A stretch of DNA of 64,000 nucleotides, taken from contig NZ_AP017569.1 in NCBI RefSeq assembly GCF_002355655.1, forward strand, positions 2,728,001 to 2,792,000, read 5' to 3'. Source of the DNA: Halorubrum trapanicum (GTDB taxonomy: Archaea; Halobacteriota; Halobacteria; Halobacteriales; Haloferacaceae). Below the pieces are notes generated by a model. That model did not search any database, was not told the DNA's origin, and saw only the letters and a list, made by a program, of their open reading frames with translations. The position numbers and the translations under genes are program-made. The stretch's first letter is position 1, and the number at the start of each line of letters is the position of its first letter. Positions 34,310 to 43,756 of the stretch are shown in pieces.

Positions 34310-35692
34310 TCACCGCCGCCGGCTCGCCACGCGCTCCTCGGCGGTCTCGGCGCTGACGAGCTCGTAGAGGGTCGCCCGACCGCCGTCCTCCTTCGGGCGG
34401 AGCACGCGGCCGAGCCGCTGGGTGAACTCGCGCTCACTGCCCGACCCGGAGAGGAGGACCGCGACGTTGGCGTCGGGCACGTCGACCCCCTCGTCGAGGA
34501 CGTTCGCGGCGACGACGCGCCCGTAGGTGCCGTCGCGGAAGCGTTCTAAGATTTCGCGGCGCTCCTTCGCGCCCGTCTCCGCGGTGATCGCGGGGAGGAG
34601 GAAGCGCTCGGAGAGTCGGTAGACGAGGTCGGTGTGGGCCGTGAACACGATCACGCGGTCGTCGCGGTGACGGTCGAGGATCTCCCCGAGCCGCTCGACC
34701 TTGCGGTCGGCGTTCATCATGATCTCGCGGGCGTCCCGCTTCGCGAGGAGGGCCTCGCGGGCGGCGGGATCGTTGCCGGAGCGCTTGACGAGCTCCTGGT
34801 AGTCGCTCCCGCTGGAGAACGTGATCCCCGCGTCGCGAACGTACTCGACGAACGTGCCCTGCTTCTCGTCGTAGCGCTCGCGCTCCTCCTCTGTGAGCTC
34901 CACCTCGATCCGCCGGATGTCGTACGGCGCGAGGTGGTCGCCCGCGAGGTCGTCGACGTCGAGCGCGTAGACGCGCTCGCCCACCAGCTCGGCGACCGCC
35001 TTGTGGGCGCCGTCCGGGCGCTCGAAGGTGGCGGTGAGGCCGAGCCGCGCGGGCGCCGCGAGCAGGCGCGCGGCGTCGCGGTACCCCTCGCCGCCGAGGT
35101 GGTGGACCTCGTCGAAGACGACGAACTCGAAGGCGTCGCCCACGCCGTCGGCCTTCAGGTACGCGGAGTCGTACGTCGACACCGTGATCGCCTCGCGGCG
35201 CTGCTCGCCGCCGCCGAACCGGCCGATCGGGAGGTCGAACTCGCGCTCCAACTCGCGCTGCCACTGGTCGAGCAGGTCCACCGTGGGGACGACGACGAGC
35301 GTCGGCACGCCCAGCTCGACCATCGCGCGGATCGCGATCACGGTCTTGCCGGCGCCGGTCGGGAGCTCGATCACCCCGCGCTCGCCGGCGTCGCGCCACG
35401 CGTCGAGCGCCTCGCGCTGGTACTCGCGGAGGTCGTAGTCGGTGGCGAGCGCGTCCGGCAGCCCCGCCTCGCTCGCGGCGCGGTCGCTCGCGTCGAGGAC
35501 CCGGTCGTCGACCGAGACGCCGGCCACCCGGAGCGCCCGGCGCAGTTCGGCGTAGCGGTGCGCCGGCGCGCGACCGGTCCCGGTCCGGGGGTCCGTCTCG
35601 ACGCCCGGCAGCGGCGGCAGCGCGTCCGGGCCGAGGTCCGGGTCGGCGTCGACGCGGATCGTGCCGTCCTCGTAGGTGAGCCGGACGTCCAT
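34310..35692 (-). CDS. XPB/Rad25-like SF2 helicase, copy 1
   Basis: 460 residues. Q-motif-like LREYQREAL, Walker A PTGAGKT (111-117), DEVH box (194-197), motif III ATFERPDG and the C-terminal motif VLLSGSGSEREFTQRLGRVL are ordered as in XPB-type DNA helicases. N-terminal residues 1-80 form an extra domain that fits the damage-recognition region. XPB opens DNA for repair and transcription. The nuclease partner Bax1, often adjacent in other archaea, is not present here; repeat element B follows instead. Confidence 0.88.
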   Translation of the reverse strand: MDVRLTYEDGTIRVDADPDLGPDALPPLPGVETDPRTGTGRAPAHRYAELRRALRVAGVSVDDRVLDASDRAASEAGLPDALATDYDLREYQREALDAWRDAGERGVIELPTGAGKTVIAIRAMVELGVPTLVVVPTVDLLDQWQRELEREFDLPIGRFGGGEQRREAITVSTYDSAYLKADGVGDAFEFVVFDEVHHLGGEGYRDAARLLAAPARLGLTATFERPDGAHKAVAELVGERVYALDVDDLAGDHLAPYDIRRIEVELTEEERERYDEKQGTFVEYVRDAGITFSSGSDYQELVKRSGNDPAAREALLAKRDAREIMMNADRKVERLGEILDRHRDDRVIVFTAHTDLVYRLSERFLLPAITAETGAKERREILERFRDGTYGRVVAANVLDEGVDVPDANVAVLLSGSGSEREFTQRLGRVLRPKEDGGRATLYELVSAETAEERVASRRR

Positions 35693-35741
35693 CGCCCGGA
35701 GTTGCCGACCGACTTACAAAGGCCCACCGCCTCGCCCCGGT

Positions 35742-36689
35742 ATGCGCGCGGACGAACTCGACCCGGACCTCGCGGCGGCGGTCGCCGAGATCGAGTCGCT
35801 GGGCCTGCCCGCGTGGAGCGACCTCTCCGCCGACGCCGCCCGACGCTTAGAGGACGAGCTGTTCTCCGGGCCGCCGGAGCCGCCCGTGGGCGACGCCCGC
35901 GATTTCGCGTTCGACGGGCCTCACGGCGAGGTGCCGGTCCGGGTGTATCGGCCCGAAGGCGCCGTTGAAGATTCGGCAGAATCCCGCGCACTCGTCCACT
36001 TCCACGGCGGCGGGTGGACGCTCGGCACGCTGGACTCCGTCGACGGGATCTGCCGCGAACTCGCGGTCCGCGCCGACGCGGTCGTCGTCTCCGTCGACTA
36101 CCGGCTCGCCCCGGAACACCCGTTCCCCGTCGCGGTCGACGAGGCGGCCGCCGCACTCGCGTGGGTTGCGGAGACGGCCGACTCCCTCGGCGTCGACTCC
36201 GACCGGGTCGGCGTCTCGGGGACGAGCGCCGGCGGCGCGCTCGCGGTCGCGGCGTCGCTCCGGGCTCGGGATCTCGGCGATGTCCCGACTCCCGCCGGCC
36301 AGTTCCTGCTCTATCCGATCGCCGGCTACGACTTCGAGACGGACTCCTACCGCGAGAACGCCGACGGGCCGCTCCTGACGCGCGAGGACATGAAGTGGTT
36401 CTACGAGCGGTACCTCCGGAGCCCGGTCGACGCCGCGAACCCCTACGCGGTGCCGCTCCGGGCGGACCACCTCGGCGACCTGCCGCCCGCGACGGTCGTC
36501 ACCGCCGGGTTCGACCCCCTGCGCGACGACGGCGTCGCGCTCGCGGAGCGGTTCGAGCGGGAGGGGACCTCGGTCGAGGGCCGCCACTACCCGGCGATGG
36601 CGCACGGGTTCTGTAGCCTCGCGGATCGGGTGGACGCCGCGGAGGCGGCGCTGGAGGCGGTCGCGAGGGACGCGCGGAGCTATCTGTGA
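35742..36689 (+). CDS. Alpha/beta hydrolase, hormone-sensitive-lipase family
   Basis: 315 residues. The oxyanion motif HFHGGGWTLG (H-G-G-G), the nucleophile in GVSGTSAGGALA (G-x-S-x-G), the acid in GFDPLRDDG and the His in AMAHGF give the full family pattern. Members hydrolyse short to medium carboxyl esters; the natural substrate is unknown. The start is ATG 35742, about 30 nt after TATA-like GACTTACAAA. Divergent from the XPB-like gene. Confidence 0.9.
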   Translation: MRADELDPDLAAAVAEIESLGLPAWSDLSADAARRLEDELFSGPPEPPVGDARDFAFDGPHGEVPVRVYRPEGAVEDSAESRALVHFHGGGWTLGTLDSVDGICRELAVRADAVVVSVDYRLAPEHPFPVAVDEAAAALAWVAETADSLGVDSDRVGVSGTSAGGALAVAASLRARDLGDVPTPAGQFLLYPIAGYDFETDSYRENADGPLLTREDMKWFYERYLRSPVDAANPYAVPLRADHLGDLPPATVVTAGFDPLRDDGVALAERFEREGTSVEGRHYPAMAHGFCSLADRVDAAEAALEAVARDARSYL

Positions 36690-36702
36690 CTGTCGCGGGG
36701 AC

Positions 36703-37152
36703 TCAGGCGTCGACGGTCGTCTTCACGATACTCACCGGCGCGGGCGACTGCCGGGAGACGCGCTCGGTGACGGAGCCGAGCATCCGGCGGTAGTCGCCGG
36801 AGCGCGTCTTCGAGCCCATCACCGTGAGGTCGACGTCCTCCTCGTCGGCGTAGCGGAGGATCTCCTCGTGGGGGACGCCGTACCGAAGGGCGGTCGCCGT
36901 CTCCACCCCCGCGTCGCGGGCGCGCTCGGCGACGGCGTCGAGCGCCTCGCGGCCGCTCTCTTCGAGCGTCTCCTCGGCGCCCTCGGCCCCGTCGACGAAC
37001 TCGTCGCCGGAGTAGGCGTTCACCACGTCGCTGTCGACGACGTAGAGGACGTGGAGCGTCGCGTCGTAGCGGTCGGCGGCGTCGATCGCGTGGTCGATCG
37101 CGCGGTCGACGCCGACGCTGCCGTCGGTCGGGAGGAGCACGTTGTCGTACAT
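36703..37152 (-). CDS. Universal stress protein (UspA family)
   Basis: 149 residues starting YDNVLLPTDGSVGVDRAIDH, with the ATP-binding C-terminal motif seen as MGSKTRSGDYRRMLGSVTER. Third UspA gene of the window, with its own TATA box and stop 13 nt from the convergent hydrolase. An acidic residue-rich loop at about 65-75 is the main difference from the other two. Confidence 0.9.
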   Translation of the reverse strand: MYDNVLLPTDGSVGVDRAIDHAIDAADRYDATLHVLYVVDSDVVNAYSGDEFVDGAEGAEETLEESGREALDAVAERARDAGVETATALRYGVPHEEILRYADEEDVDLTVMGSKTRSGDYRRMLGSVTERVSRQSPAPVSIVKTTVDA

Positions 37153-37176
37153 GTGCGGCGGTTCGCCGGGCGACCG

Positions 37177-37182
37177 AATAAA
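37177..37182 (-). promoter_or_regulatory. TATA box of the UspA gene at 37152
   Basis: Minus-strand TTTATT is about 27 nt before the ATG, so the transcript is probably leaderless. Confidence 0.55.
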
Positions 37183-37259
37183 TCGGTCGCCGGTTCTCGG
37201 CCGGTGGCGAGGTGACCGTTTCCCGAACGGTTAACACGCTGTGTGCCCCCCGGATTCCC

Positions 37260-38870
37260 ATGACAGAGGCCGCCGACCGGATCTTCGTGAACGGGGAGGT
37301 ACACACGCTCGCGCACCCGGCCGACGGCGGCGACGCGGTCCGCGAGGCCGTCGCCGTGCGGGACGGCGAGATCGTCCGGACCGGGCGGACCCACGACGTG
37401 GAGCTGCTCGCGGGCGTCGACACCGACGTGGTCGACCTCGACGGGCGAGTACTCTTACCGGGGTTCGTCGACGCGCACACCCACCTGACCACCGTCGGGC
37501 GCTACCTCGTCCACGCGGACCTCTCGGCGGCGGCCTCCCTAGACGAGGCCGTCGACCTGCTCTCGGAGCGCGCAGCGGAAGTGGAATCCGAGTCGAGCGG
37601 CGGCGGGGCACCGGACGGCGGCGGGGAGGCGGAGGACTGGGTGCTCGGCTACGGCTACGACGAGTCGACGTGGGACGAGTCGCGCTACCTGACCCGCGCG
37701 GACCTCGACCGCGTCTCGACCGAGCGCCCGGTCGCGGCGTTCCGCGAGGACATGCACGTCGCGGCGGTCAACGGCGTCGCGCTCGACCGGTTCGCCGACG
37801 ACCTGGCGGCCGCCCCGGACGACACCGTCCCGACCGGCGGCGACGGCGAGCCGACCGGCGTCCTCCTCGAAGCCGCCATCGACCCGATATACCGGGCGGT
37901 CGAGCCGGACCGCGAGGAGACGCGTGCGGTCGTCGAGGCCGCGCTCGACCACTGCGCCGCCCGCGGGATCACCGGCTTCCACGACATGGTCCGGGACTCG
38001 CACGCGCCGCGGGTCTACCGCGCCCTCGACGCGGCCGGGGAGCTCACCGCCCGCGTCCGGATCAACTACTGGAGCGACCACCTCGACGCTGCGCGGGAGG
38101 TCGGCCTCGCGACGAACGGCGGGAGCGAGTTCGTCGAGACCGGCGCGATCAAGTCGTACACGGACGGGAGCTTCGGCGGCCGGACCGCGCGCCTCTCGGA
38201 ACCGTACGCGGACGCCCCCGACGAGACCGGTCAGTGGGTCGTCGACCCCGACGAGCTGAACGAGACGGTTGCGGAAGCGACCGAGGCGGGCTTCCAGTTC
38301 ACCGCCCACGCCATCGGGGACGAGGCGATCGCGGCCGTGCTCGACGCGTACGAGGACGCCTCGCGGACCGACGCCGGCGAGGCTCGCCACCGGATCGAAC
38401 ACGCCGAGCTGGCCGACGACGAGGCGATCGAGCGGCTCGCGGAGACGGGCGCCGTCGCGAGCGTCCAGCCGAACTTCCTGAAGTGGGCGCGCTCGGACGG
38501 CCTCTACGAGGAACGGCTGGGCGAAGCGCGCACCGCCGAGACGAACCGCTACCGCGAGATGCTCGACGCGGGCGTCGAACTCGCGTTCGGCTCCGACGGG
38601 ATGCCGATGGACCCGCTGTTCGGCGTCCATCAGGCGGTCACCGCTCCAGCCGACCCTCAGCGGCTCACCGTCACCGAGGCGCTGCGCGCGTACACGAGCG
38701 GCGCCGCCTACGCCGGCTTCGACGAGGACCGGCTCGGCACGATCGAGGCGGGGAAGCGCGCCGACCTCGTCGCGCTTGACGCCTCGCCGTGGGAGCGCGA
38801 CGACGCGATCGACGAGATCGACGTCGCGCTGACGGTCGTCGACGGCGCGGTCGTGTTCGACGGCCGGTAG
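37260..38870 (+). CDS. Amidohydrolase, YtcJ-like
   Basis: 536 residues. GFVDAHTHLT gives the H-x-H metal ligands, the central FDMVRD-like FHDMVRDSHAPRVY region and YTDGSFGGRTARLSEPY are family blocks, H-A-I-G-D is a further ligand site, and FGSDGMPMDPLFGV carries the final Asp. YtcJ-like proteins are predicted metal-dependent hydrolases of exocyclic amides or N-linked substrates; substrate unknown. Start ATG 37260, about 27 nt after GGTTAACAC. Confidence 0.85.
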   Translation: MTEAADRIFVNGEVHTLAHPADGGDAVREAVAVRDGEIVRTGRTHDVELLAGVDTDVVDLDGRVLLPGFVDAHTHLTTVGRYLVHADLSAAASLDEAVDLLSERAAEVESESSGGGAPDGGGEAEDWVLGYGYDESTWDESRYLTRADLDRVSTERPVAAFREDMHVAAVNGVALDRFADDLAAAPDDTVPTGGDGEPTGVLLEAAIDPIYRAVEPDREETRAVVEAALDHCAARGITGFHDMVRDSHAPRVYRALDAAGELTARVRINYWSDHLDAAREVGLATNGGSEFVETGAIKSYTDGSFGGRTARLSEPYADAPDETGQWVVDPDELNETVAEATEAGFQFTAHAIGDEAIAAVLDAYEDASRTDAGEARHRIEHAELADDEAIERLAETGAVASVQPNFLKWARSDGLYEERLGEARTAETNRYREMLDAGVELAFGSDGMPMDPLFGVHQAVTAPADPQRLTVTEALRAYTSGAAYAGFDEDRLGTIEAGKRADLVALDASPWERDDAIDEIDVALTVVDGAVVFDGR

Positions 38871-38966
38871 CCGGCGGCGAGGAAGCGCAGCGGCCGTCGA
38901 ACCGGGGAATCCGCAATCGCTGCCAGAAAACAGCAGTTATTAATCGTGTAGTTCCAATTCGACGGC

Positions 38967-39218
38967 ATGGCAGAGATAGCCATCGAGTACGCCGAGGGGA
39001 ACCGCCTCCGCTCGGAGGCTGAGACCGCCCGACGGCTCATCGACGCGTACCTCGGCGACCGCCCCGACGTCGACCGCGTCACGCTGTCGCCCTCCGGCGA
39101 GTCGGTGTTCTGCGTCAGCGTCGAGGGAGACCGAATCTGGTGTACCGACCCCCGCGAGTGGATCGACGCGATGGAGGCGGTGACCGCCGCGCGGCGGCGG
39201 CTCTCCGAGGTCTCGTAG
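38967..39218 (+). CDS. Small conserved protein, 83 aa
   Basis: A soluble alpha/beta-looking protein with one Cys in VFCVSVEGDRIWCTDP and no membrane span. TTATTAATC at 38936-38944 is a good TATA box 27 nt before the ATG. I do not recognise a named family, though codon use and promoter support expression. Confidence 0.65.
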   Translation: MAEIAIEYAEGNRLRSEAETARRLIDAYLGDRPDVDRVTLSPSGESVFCVSVEGDRIWCTDPREWIDAMEAVTAARRRLSEVS

Positions 39219-39244
39219 CGCTCCGTTCGTCGGCCGGTCGGCGT

Positions 39245-40111
39245 TCACTCCGAGCCGTCGGGCCGGTCGCCGTCGGACGCGGTCGCGGTCGCGTCCGCGT
39301 GCGAGTGCGCGAACTCCCGTAGCAGCTTGCCCGCCACCGCCGCCGCCTGCCCGTCGTCACGGTCGTTCACCTCGACGACATCGAACCCGTCGGCGCGGGG
39401 CGCCACCGCGCGCACGAGGTCCCGGACCCCTCGGGGTTCCAGCCCGAACGGCTCCATCGTTCCCGTCCCGGGGGCGTAGGCGGGGTCGAGGGCGTCGATG
39501 TCGATCGAACAGTAGACGGAGTCGTCCCCGAACGCGTCCTCGCTATCGAGCGCGTCGAGCCACTCGCGGGCGTCCTCGGGCGCGACGATTTCCACGTCGG
39601 CGTCGGCCGCGCGGTTCCACTCCGCCTCGGACCCGGTCCGGGCGCCGACGATCACGGCGCGGTCGACGCCGAGGTCGTCGAGGCAGCGGCGCGTGACGCA
39701 GGCGTGGCTCCACGGGTTGCCGTCGTACGCCTCGCGGAGGTCGAGGTGCGCGTCGGCGACGACCAAGATGTCGGGGTCGACGGCGTCGACGCCCGCGTAC
39801 GTGACCGTGTGTTCGCCGCCGAGGAGGAGGGGGACGGCGTCGTCGTAGACGACGCTCCGGAGCTCCGCGGCGAGGTGGTCGAGGTACGCCGGCACGTCGT
39901 CCCACGGGCGCACGTCGCCGTCGTCGTGGACGCCCAGCGCGGAGAATCGGCTGTCGGTGCGGCGGTCGTAGTCGTCGTACGTCTCGGCGAATCGCCGGAC
40001 CCGGTCCGGTCCGAACCGGGTGCCCGGCTGAAAAGTGGTCGTGGCGTCGAGCGGAGCGCCGACGACCACGTAGGAAGCAGCTTCGCGGCCGGTCGTCGCC
40101 CCGGGAAACAT
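39245..40111 (-). CDS. speB: Agmatinase/arginase-family ureohydrolase
   Basis: 288 residues. The two-metal site is complete: GGEHTVTY, VADAHLDLR (D-A-H-x-D) and SIDIDALDPA (S-x-D-x-D-x-x-D-P). Agmatinase hydrolyses agmatine to putrescine and urea. It lies 5 nt downstream of the aIF5A gene in the same direction, and studies in Haloferax volcanii place such an agmatinase in the hypusine pathway acting on the agmatine-modified lysine of aIF5A. The start is ATG 40111. The adjacency supports that role here; the substrate in this organism is inferred. Confidence 0.9.
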   Translation of the reverse strand: MFPGATTGREAASYVVVGAPLDATTTFQPGTRFGPDRVRRFAETYDDYDRRTDSRFSALGVHDDGDVRPWDDVPAYLDHLAAELRSVVYDDAVPLLLGGEHTVTYAGVDAVDPDILVVADAHLDLREAYDGNPWSHACVTRRCLDDLGVDRAVIVGARTGSEAEWNRAADADVEIVAPEDAREWLDALDSEDAFGDDSVYCSIDIDALDPAYAPGTGTMEPFGLEPRGVRDLVRAVAPRADGFDVVEVNDRDDGQAAAVAGKLLREFAHSHADATATASDGDRPDGSE

Positions 40112-40116
40112 GCCGA

Positions 40117-40494
40117 CTACCCGATGATCTTCCGTTGGCCCTCGTAGTCGAGGTACTCGATGTTGTCGTCCGAGGTGAAGTCCTCGCCCTCGGGGATGCG
40201 CATCGTGAACGTGTCGTAGGTGTCTAAGTCCATCACCTGGACCTCGTCGTCGTTGACGTTGACGACCTGTCCCTGCTTGCGCTCGATGATCGGGACCCAC
40301 ACCTTCGCGTCGACCGGCTGCGAGAGCGAGCGCTTCTTGTCGTCGAAGACGCCCTTCCCCTCGACGCGGGCCTTCGCGCTGCCGTGTTTTCCGGGTTTGG
40401 CGGTGCTGTAGTGGTTGATCTTACAGGGCGCGTCGTCCATCATCACGTAGCTGCCCTCCTGGAGTTCGCGAACCTGCTTCTGCTCTCGCGGCAT
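40117..40494 (-). CDS. eif5A: Translation initiation factor aIF5A
   Basis: 125 residues. The hypusine-site loop is [12 protein letters not shown] with the modified lysine at K36, followed by an OB-fold C-terminal half. aIF5A promotes peptide-bond formation at difficult stretches and needs hypusine or its precursor at K36. A TATA box about 27 nt upstream makes it the first gene of the operon with agmatinase. An alternative start three residues earlier (M-T-L-M) is possible but does not match the promoter spacing. Confidence 0.96.
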   Translation of the reverse strand: MPREQKQVRELQEGSYVMMDDAPCKINHYSTAKPGKHGSAKARVEGKGVFDDKKRSLSQPVDAKVWVPIIERKQGQVVNVNDDEVQVMDLDTYDTFTMRIPEGEDFTSDDNIEYLDYEGQRKIIG

Positions 40495-40517
40495 GAGCGT
40501 CAATTCCCGCGGCGCGT

Positions 40518-40524
40518 GTATAAA
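40518..40524 (-). promoter_or_regulatory. TATA box of the aIF5A-agmatinase operon
   Basis: Minus-strand TTTATAC is 27 nt before the aIF5A start at 40494, the strongest promoter match in the window. Confidence 0.65.
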
Positions 40525-40605
40525 CGGTTTGGAACGCCGTCGGACGGGCGTTCGTCGAGTCGGCGACCGCGCCCGTGGTGAGTTCGCCGGACTCGGCCGC
40601 GGCGG

Positions 40606-40893
40606 TCAGGGGTCGAGTTCGTCGACGTACTCCTCCGGCTCCTCGTCGTCGCCGACGTTCCCGTCCGGCGGGACGAGCTGGCCCGTGTACAGGTAGCTGA
40701 CGACGAACATGACGATGAAGCCGACGCCGACCGCGGCGGTCGTCCGCACGACGAACGGGAAGTCGACGACGATATAGAAAAAGCGGTCAGCGATCGCGAT
40801 GGCGACCGCCGCCGTCACCAGTATCTTCTGCTCGTCGGTCGGGTCGCGGACGAACTCGACCACGTCGTCTTTGAGGTCGCCGAACAGGCCCAT
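40606..40893 (-). CDS. Small two-TM membrane protein, 95 aa
   Basis: An N-terminal acidic helix (DLKDDVVEFVRDPTDEQ), two membrane helices (LVTAAVAIAIADRFFYIVV and AAVGVGFIVMFVVSYLYTG) and an acidic tail. Its ATG overlaps the last base of the upstream aminotransferase gene, so it is translationally coupled to it. No family recognised. Confidence 0.7.
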   Translation of the reverse strand: MGLFGDLKDDVVEFVRDPTDEQKILVTAAVAIAIADRFFYIVVDFPFVVRTTAAVGVGFIVMFVVSYLYTGQLVPPDGNVGDDEEPEEYVDELDP

Positions 40894-42062
40894 CAGGCGT
40901 CACCTCCGGTCGCCGCGGCCGAGCCGGACGCCGCCGCGTGGTCCTCGATCACGCGGGTCACGCGGTCGAGCCCGTCTTCCAGCTCCTCGGTCGGGAGGCC
41001 GAACCCGATCCGGAAGCGGTTCGGGAAGCCGAACAGGTTGCCGGGCGCGAGGACGACGCTCGCCTCCTCGACGACCGTCCGGCAGAACGCCTCCGCGTCG
41101 TCGAAGCCCTCGGGGAGAGTGACGAACGCGTTGACGCCGACGGGGTCGAGCCAGTCGAGGTCGTGCTCGTCGACCCAGTCCGCGACCGTCTCGCGGTGGT
41201 CGCTCGCCAGCTCGCGGTTCTCGGCGAGGATGCGGTCCTCGCGCCGGCCTAAGGCCTGCTTCGCCACGTGCTGGCCGAACAGGCTCGGCGAGATGGTCGT
41301 GTAGTCCTTCCACTGCCACGCGCGCTCGACGACCGGTTCCGGCCCGGCGATCCAGCCGAATCGCAGGCCGGCGAGCCCGTACGCCTTCGTGAGGCTGGTG
41401 GTGGAGATACCGTGCGCGCCGTAGCTCGCGACCGGGGGCTGTGGCTCCTCGGCGAGGAGGCGGTACACCTCGTCGCAGAGCAGGTAGGCGTCGCGCTCGA
41501 CCGCGACGTCGTAGACGGCCCGCATCGCGGCCTCGTCGTGGTACTTCCCGGTGGGGTTGTTCGGGTTGTTCACGACGATGACGGCCGTGTCGTCGCGGGC
41601 GGCGTCGGCGATAGCCTCGGGGTCCAGCTCCCACTCCGGCGGCTCCAGCTCGACGCGGGTCACGTCGCCGAACGCGTCCGGGACGGCGTGGAGCGCCTGA
41701 TACGTGGGGGTGACGACGACGGCGTGGGTGCCGGAGCCGACGCCCGCCGCGTCGCCGTCCGAGCCGCCTCCCTCCCCGTCGACGGCGCCCTCGTCGCCCA
41801 GAAGCGAGAGGAACGTCAGGAAGTTCGCCTCTTGGGTGCCGCAGGTGAAGAGGACCTCGTCGGCGGAGCGGTCGTAGCGGTCGCCGACGGACGCCCGGAA
41901 CTCGGGGTCGCCGTTCGTCGGGATGACGTAGCCGAGCTTCCCTGGGTCGAGGTCGAACCGACTCGCATCGAGCGACCGGATGCCGCTCTCGGCCAGCATG
42001 ATGTCGGCCTCGTGTTCGTGCTCCGCGAACCAGCGTTCGAGGCCGAACGGGTCGATGCGCAT
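40893..42062 (-). CDS. PLP-dependent aminotransferase (class I/II)
   Basis: 389 residues of the fold-type I aspartate aminotransferase family. The PLP lysine is in STTSLTKAYGLAGLRFGW, the cofactor-contacting region is VNNPNNPTGKYHDE, and RFRIGFGLPTEEL holds the substrate Arg. The amino donor and acceptor are unknown. It is coupled to a small membrane protein downstream; repeat element C lies upstream with its orientation toward this gene. Confidence 0.9.
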   Translation of the reverse strand: MRIDPFGLERWFAEHEHEADIMLAESGIRSLDASRFDLDPGKLGYVIPTNGDPEFRASVGDRYDRSADEVLFTCGTQEANFLTFLSLLGDEGAVDGEGGGSDGDAAGVGSGTHAVVVTPTYQALHAVPDAFGDVTRVELEPPEWELDPEAIADAARDDTAVIVVNNPNNPTGKYHDEAAMRAVYDVAVERDAYLLCDEVYRLLAEEPQPPVASYGAHGISTTSLTKAYGLAGLRFGWIAGPEPVVERAWQWKDYTTISPSLFGQHVAKQALGRREDRILAENRELASDHRETVADWVDEHDLDWLDPVGVNAFVTLPEGFDDAEAFCRTVVEEASVVLAPGNLFGFPNRFRIGFGLPTEELEDGLDRVTRVIEDHAAASGSAAATGGDA

Positions 42063-42154
42063 ACTCGGTGTCGGGCCGGCGCGAGGTTAGGTGCTGTGGT
42101 TGCCGGTGGCGATCGCGGGGCGGACGGATGCGCTCCGTGGTGGTGTTCCGGCGA

Positions 42155-42578
42155 GTCGACGGGGAACGCTCCCGAAGCCCCAGCCACTCATTTATAAATG
42201 GTTGATCGCGGATCGGCGGTGAACACTTCCAAAGCCCCAGCCGCTCGGTTCTACGCAGTTGCTGGCGGATCGGCGGCAAACACCTCCAAAGCCCCAGCCG
42301 CGAGACCACAGTACGCTCGTTGCGCTCCTCGCTCACTCCGCTCGCTGCGGTGCTTACGTCGCCTACTGTGGTCTCGCGGCTGCCCCTTTGAGTCCCGCCC
42401 CGCACCGCACAGCACCGCACCTCACACCTCCCCAGCCTCGCGGCTCCCTCCGCTTCGCTCCGGTCGCCGCTCCCTCGCGCGTGCTCTTCGCGGCCGCCTC
42501 CGGCGGCCACTCGGAGGCACGCGCCGACCGCATTGTCCTTTATAAGCCATCGTCGCCGCCGGTCGCGGACATTTATAT
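42155..42578 (-). repeat. Structured repeat element C with three tail units
   Basis: Minus-strand order: AT box (about 42571-42578), TTATAA (42540-42545), P1 with outer stem GCGCGTGC/GCACGCGC, P2 (GCGGC/GCCGC), G-rich linker, P3 with a perfect 19-bp arm (42364-42382 pairing with 42295-42313), then three tail copies whose CTGGGGC boxes end exactly 57 nt apart (42298, 42241, 42184 on the plus strand). The last tail carries TTTATAAAT at 42190-42198. It fills 42063-42639. Confidence 0.87.
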
Positions 42579-42639
42579 ACCGGCTCGCGATCGCCGCGGT
42601 CACCGCAACGACTTTCCTCGCCGGTTGTGACCCGAGCAC

Positions 42640-43680
42640 ATGGTTCTCACCCGGCAACGGCTGCTGGCGGTGCTGCTCGTCGCGCTGGCGACGCTCGCGG
42701 CGGCCGTGCTGGCGGAGGTGCTGCGGACGGTCGTGTTCGCGGTCACCGTCGCGTACGTCCTGTTCCCGCTCCGGCAGCGGCTCGTCGGCCGCGGCCTCTC
42801 GCGTCGGATCGCGTGCGCCGCCGCCACCGCGGTGGCGTTCGTCGGCGCGACGCTCCTCGTGGCGCCGCTGCTGTACGCGCTGTACCGGCGCCGCTCGGAG
42901 CTGATCGCGATCCTCGAGGGGATCCCGGACGTGGTCCCGATCAGCGTCGGCGGCTTCGAGACGGTCGTCGAGATCGCGCCGTTCGTCGCGGCAGCCGAGA
43001 CGTGGATCCGCGGGGTCGCGATCGCGGTCGCGGGCGCGGCGCCGGTGCTCGTCTTGGAACTCGTCGTGTTCACGTTCCTCGTGTACGGTATCCTCTATCG
43101 CCCCGGCGCGGTCGGAACGGCCGTCTTCGGCGTCGTCCCGGCCGAGTACCACGACATTCCGACTCGACTCCACAGGCGGACGCGGGAGACGCTGTACTCG
43201 ATCTACGTGCTTCAGGCCGCGACCGCGGCGGGCACGTTCGTCCTCGCGCTCGCGGTGTTCCGGGCGCTGGGGTACGGCTCGCCGGTCCTGTTGGCCGTTA
43301 TCGCGGGCGTCCTCCAGTTCGTCCCCGTCGTCGGCCCGAGCGTCCTCGTCGTCGCGCTCGGCGTCGGCGACTTTCTCGTCGGTGAGACCGCGCGGGCGGT
43401 CGCCGTGCTGGCTATCGGGCTCGTCGTCGTCGCCTTCGTGCCCGACGCGGTGATCCGGACCCGTCTCGCCGGTCGGACCGGGAAGATCGCTCCCGGGCTC
43501 TACTTCGTCGGGTTCGTCGGCGGCATCCTCACGCTCGGCGCCGTCGGCGTCATCGTCGGCCCGCTCGTCGTCTCGCTGCTGCTCGAAGCCATCGACATGC
43601 TCTCGGAAGGCGGCGCGGCGTCGGGGGGCGTCGCGGCGGCGGCCGAGTCAGTCGACGGGAGCGATGACTCGCCGGACTGA
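42640..43680 (+). CDS. AI-2E family transporter
   Basis: 346 residues with about seven hydrophobic segments. The conserved central part QFVPVVGPSVLVVALGV and the C-terminal TLGAVGVIVGPLVVSLLLEA are typical of the AI-2 exporter/PerM family, which in other organisms transports quorum signals or Na+. In haloarchaea the substrate is not known. An acidic C-terminal tail is present. Element C lies upstream, pointing away. Confidence 0.88.
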   Translation: MVLTRQRLLAVLLVALATLAAAVLAEVLRTVVFAVTVAYVLFPLRQRLVGRGLSRRIACAAATAVAFVGATLLVAPLLYALYRRRSELIAILEGIPDVVPISVGGFETVVEIAPFVAAAETWIRGVAIAVAGAAPVLVLELVVFTFLVYGILYRPGAVGTAVFGVVPAEYHDIPTRLHRRTRETLYSIYVLQAATAAGTFVLALAVFRALGYGSPVLLAVIAGVLQFVPVVGPSVLVVALGVGDFLVGETARAVAVLAIGLVVVAFVPDAVIRTRLAGRTGKIAPGLYFVGFVGGILTLGAVGVIVGPLVVSLLLEAIDMLSEGGAASGGVAAAAESVDGSDDSPD

Positions 43681-43756
43681 CCGGCCACTAACCGCCTGAA
43701 TTCACTCTCCGCCGCCGGTACGGCTTTCCCTCCGCCGGCCGTCCCTCCGGTATCTG

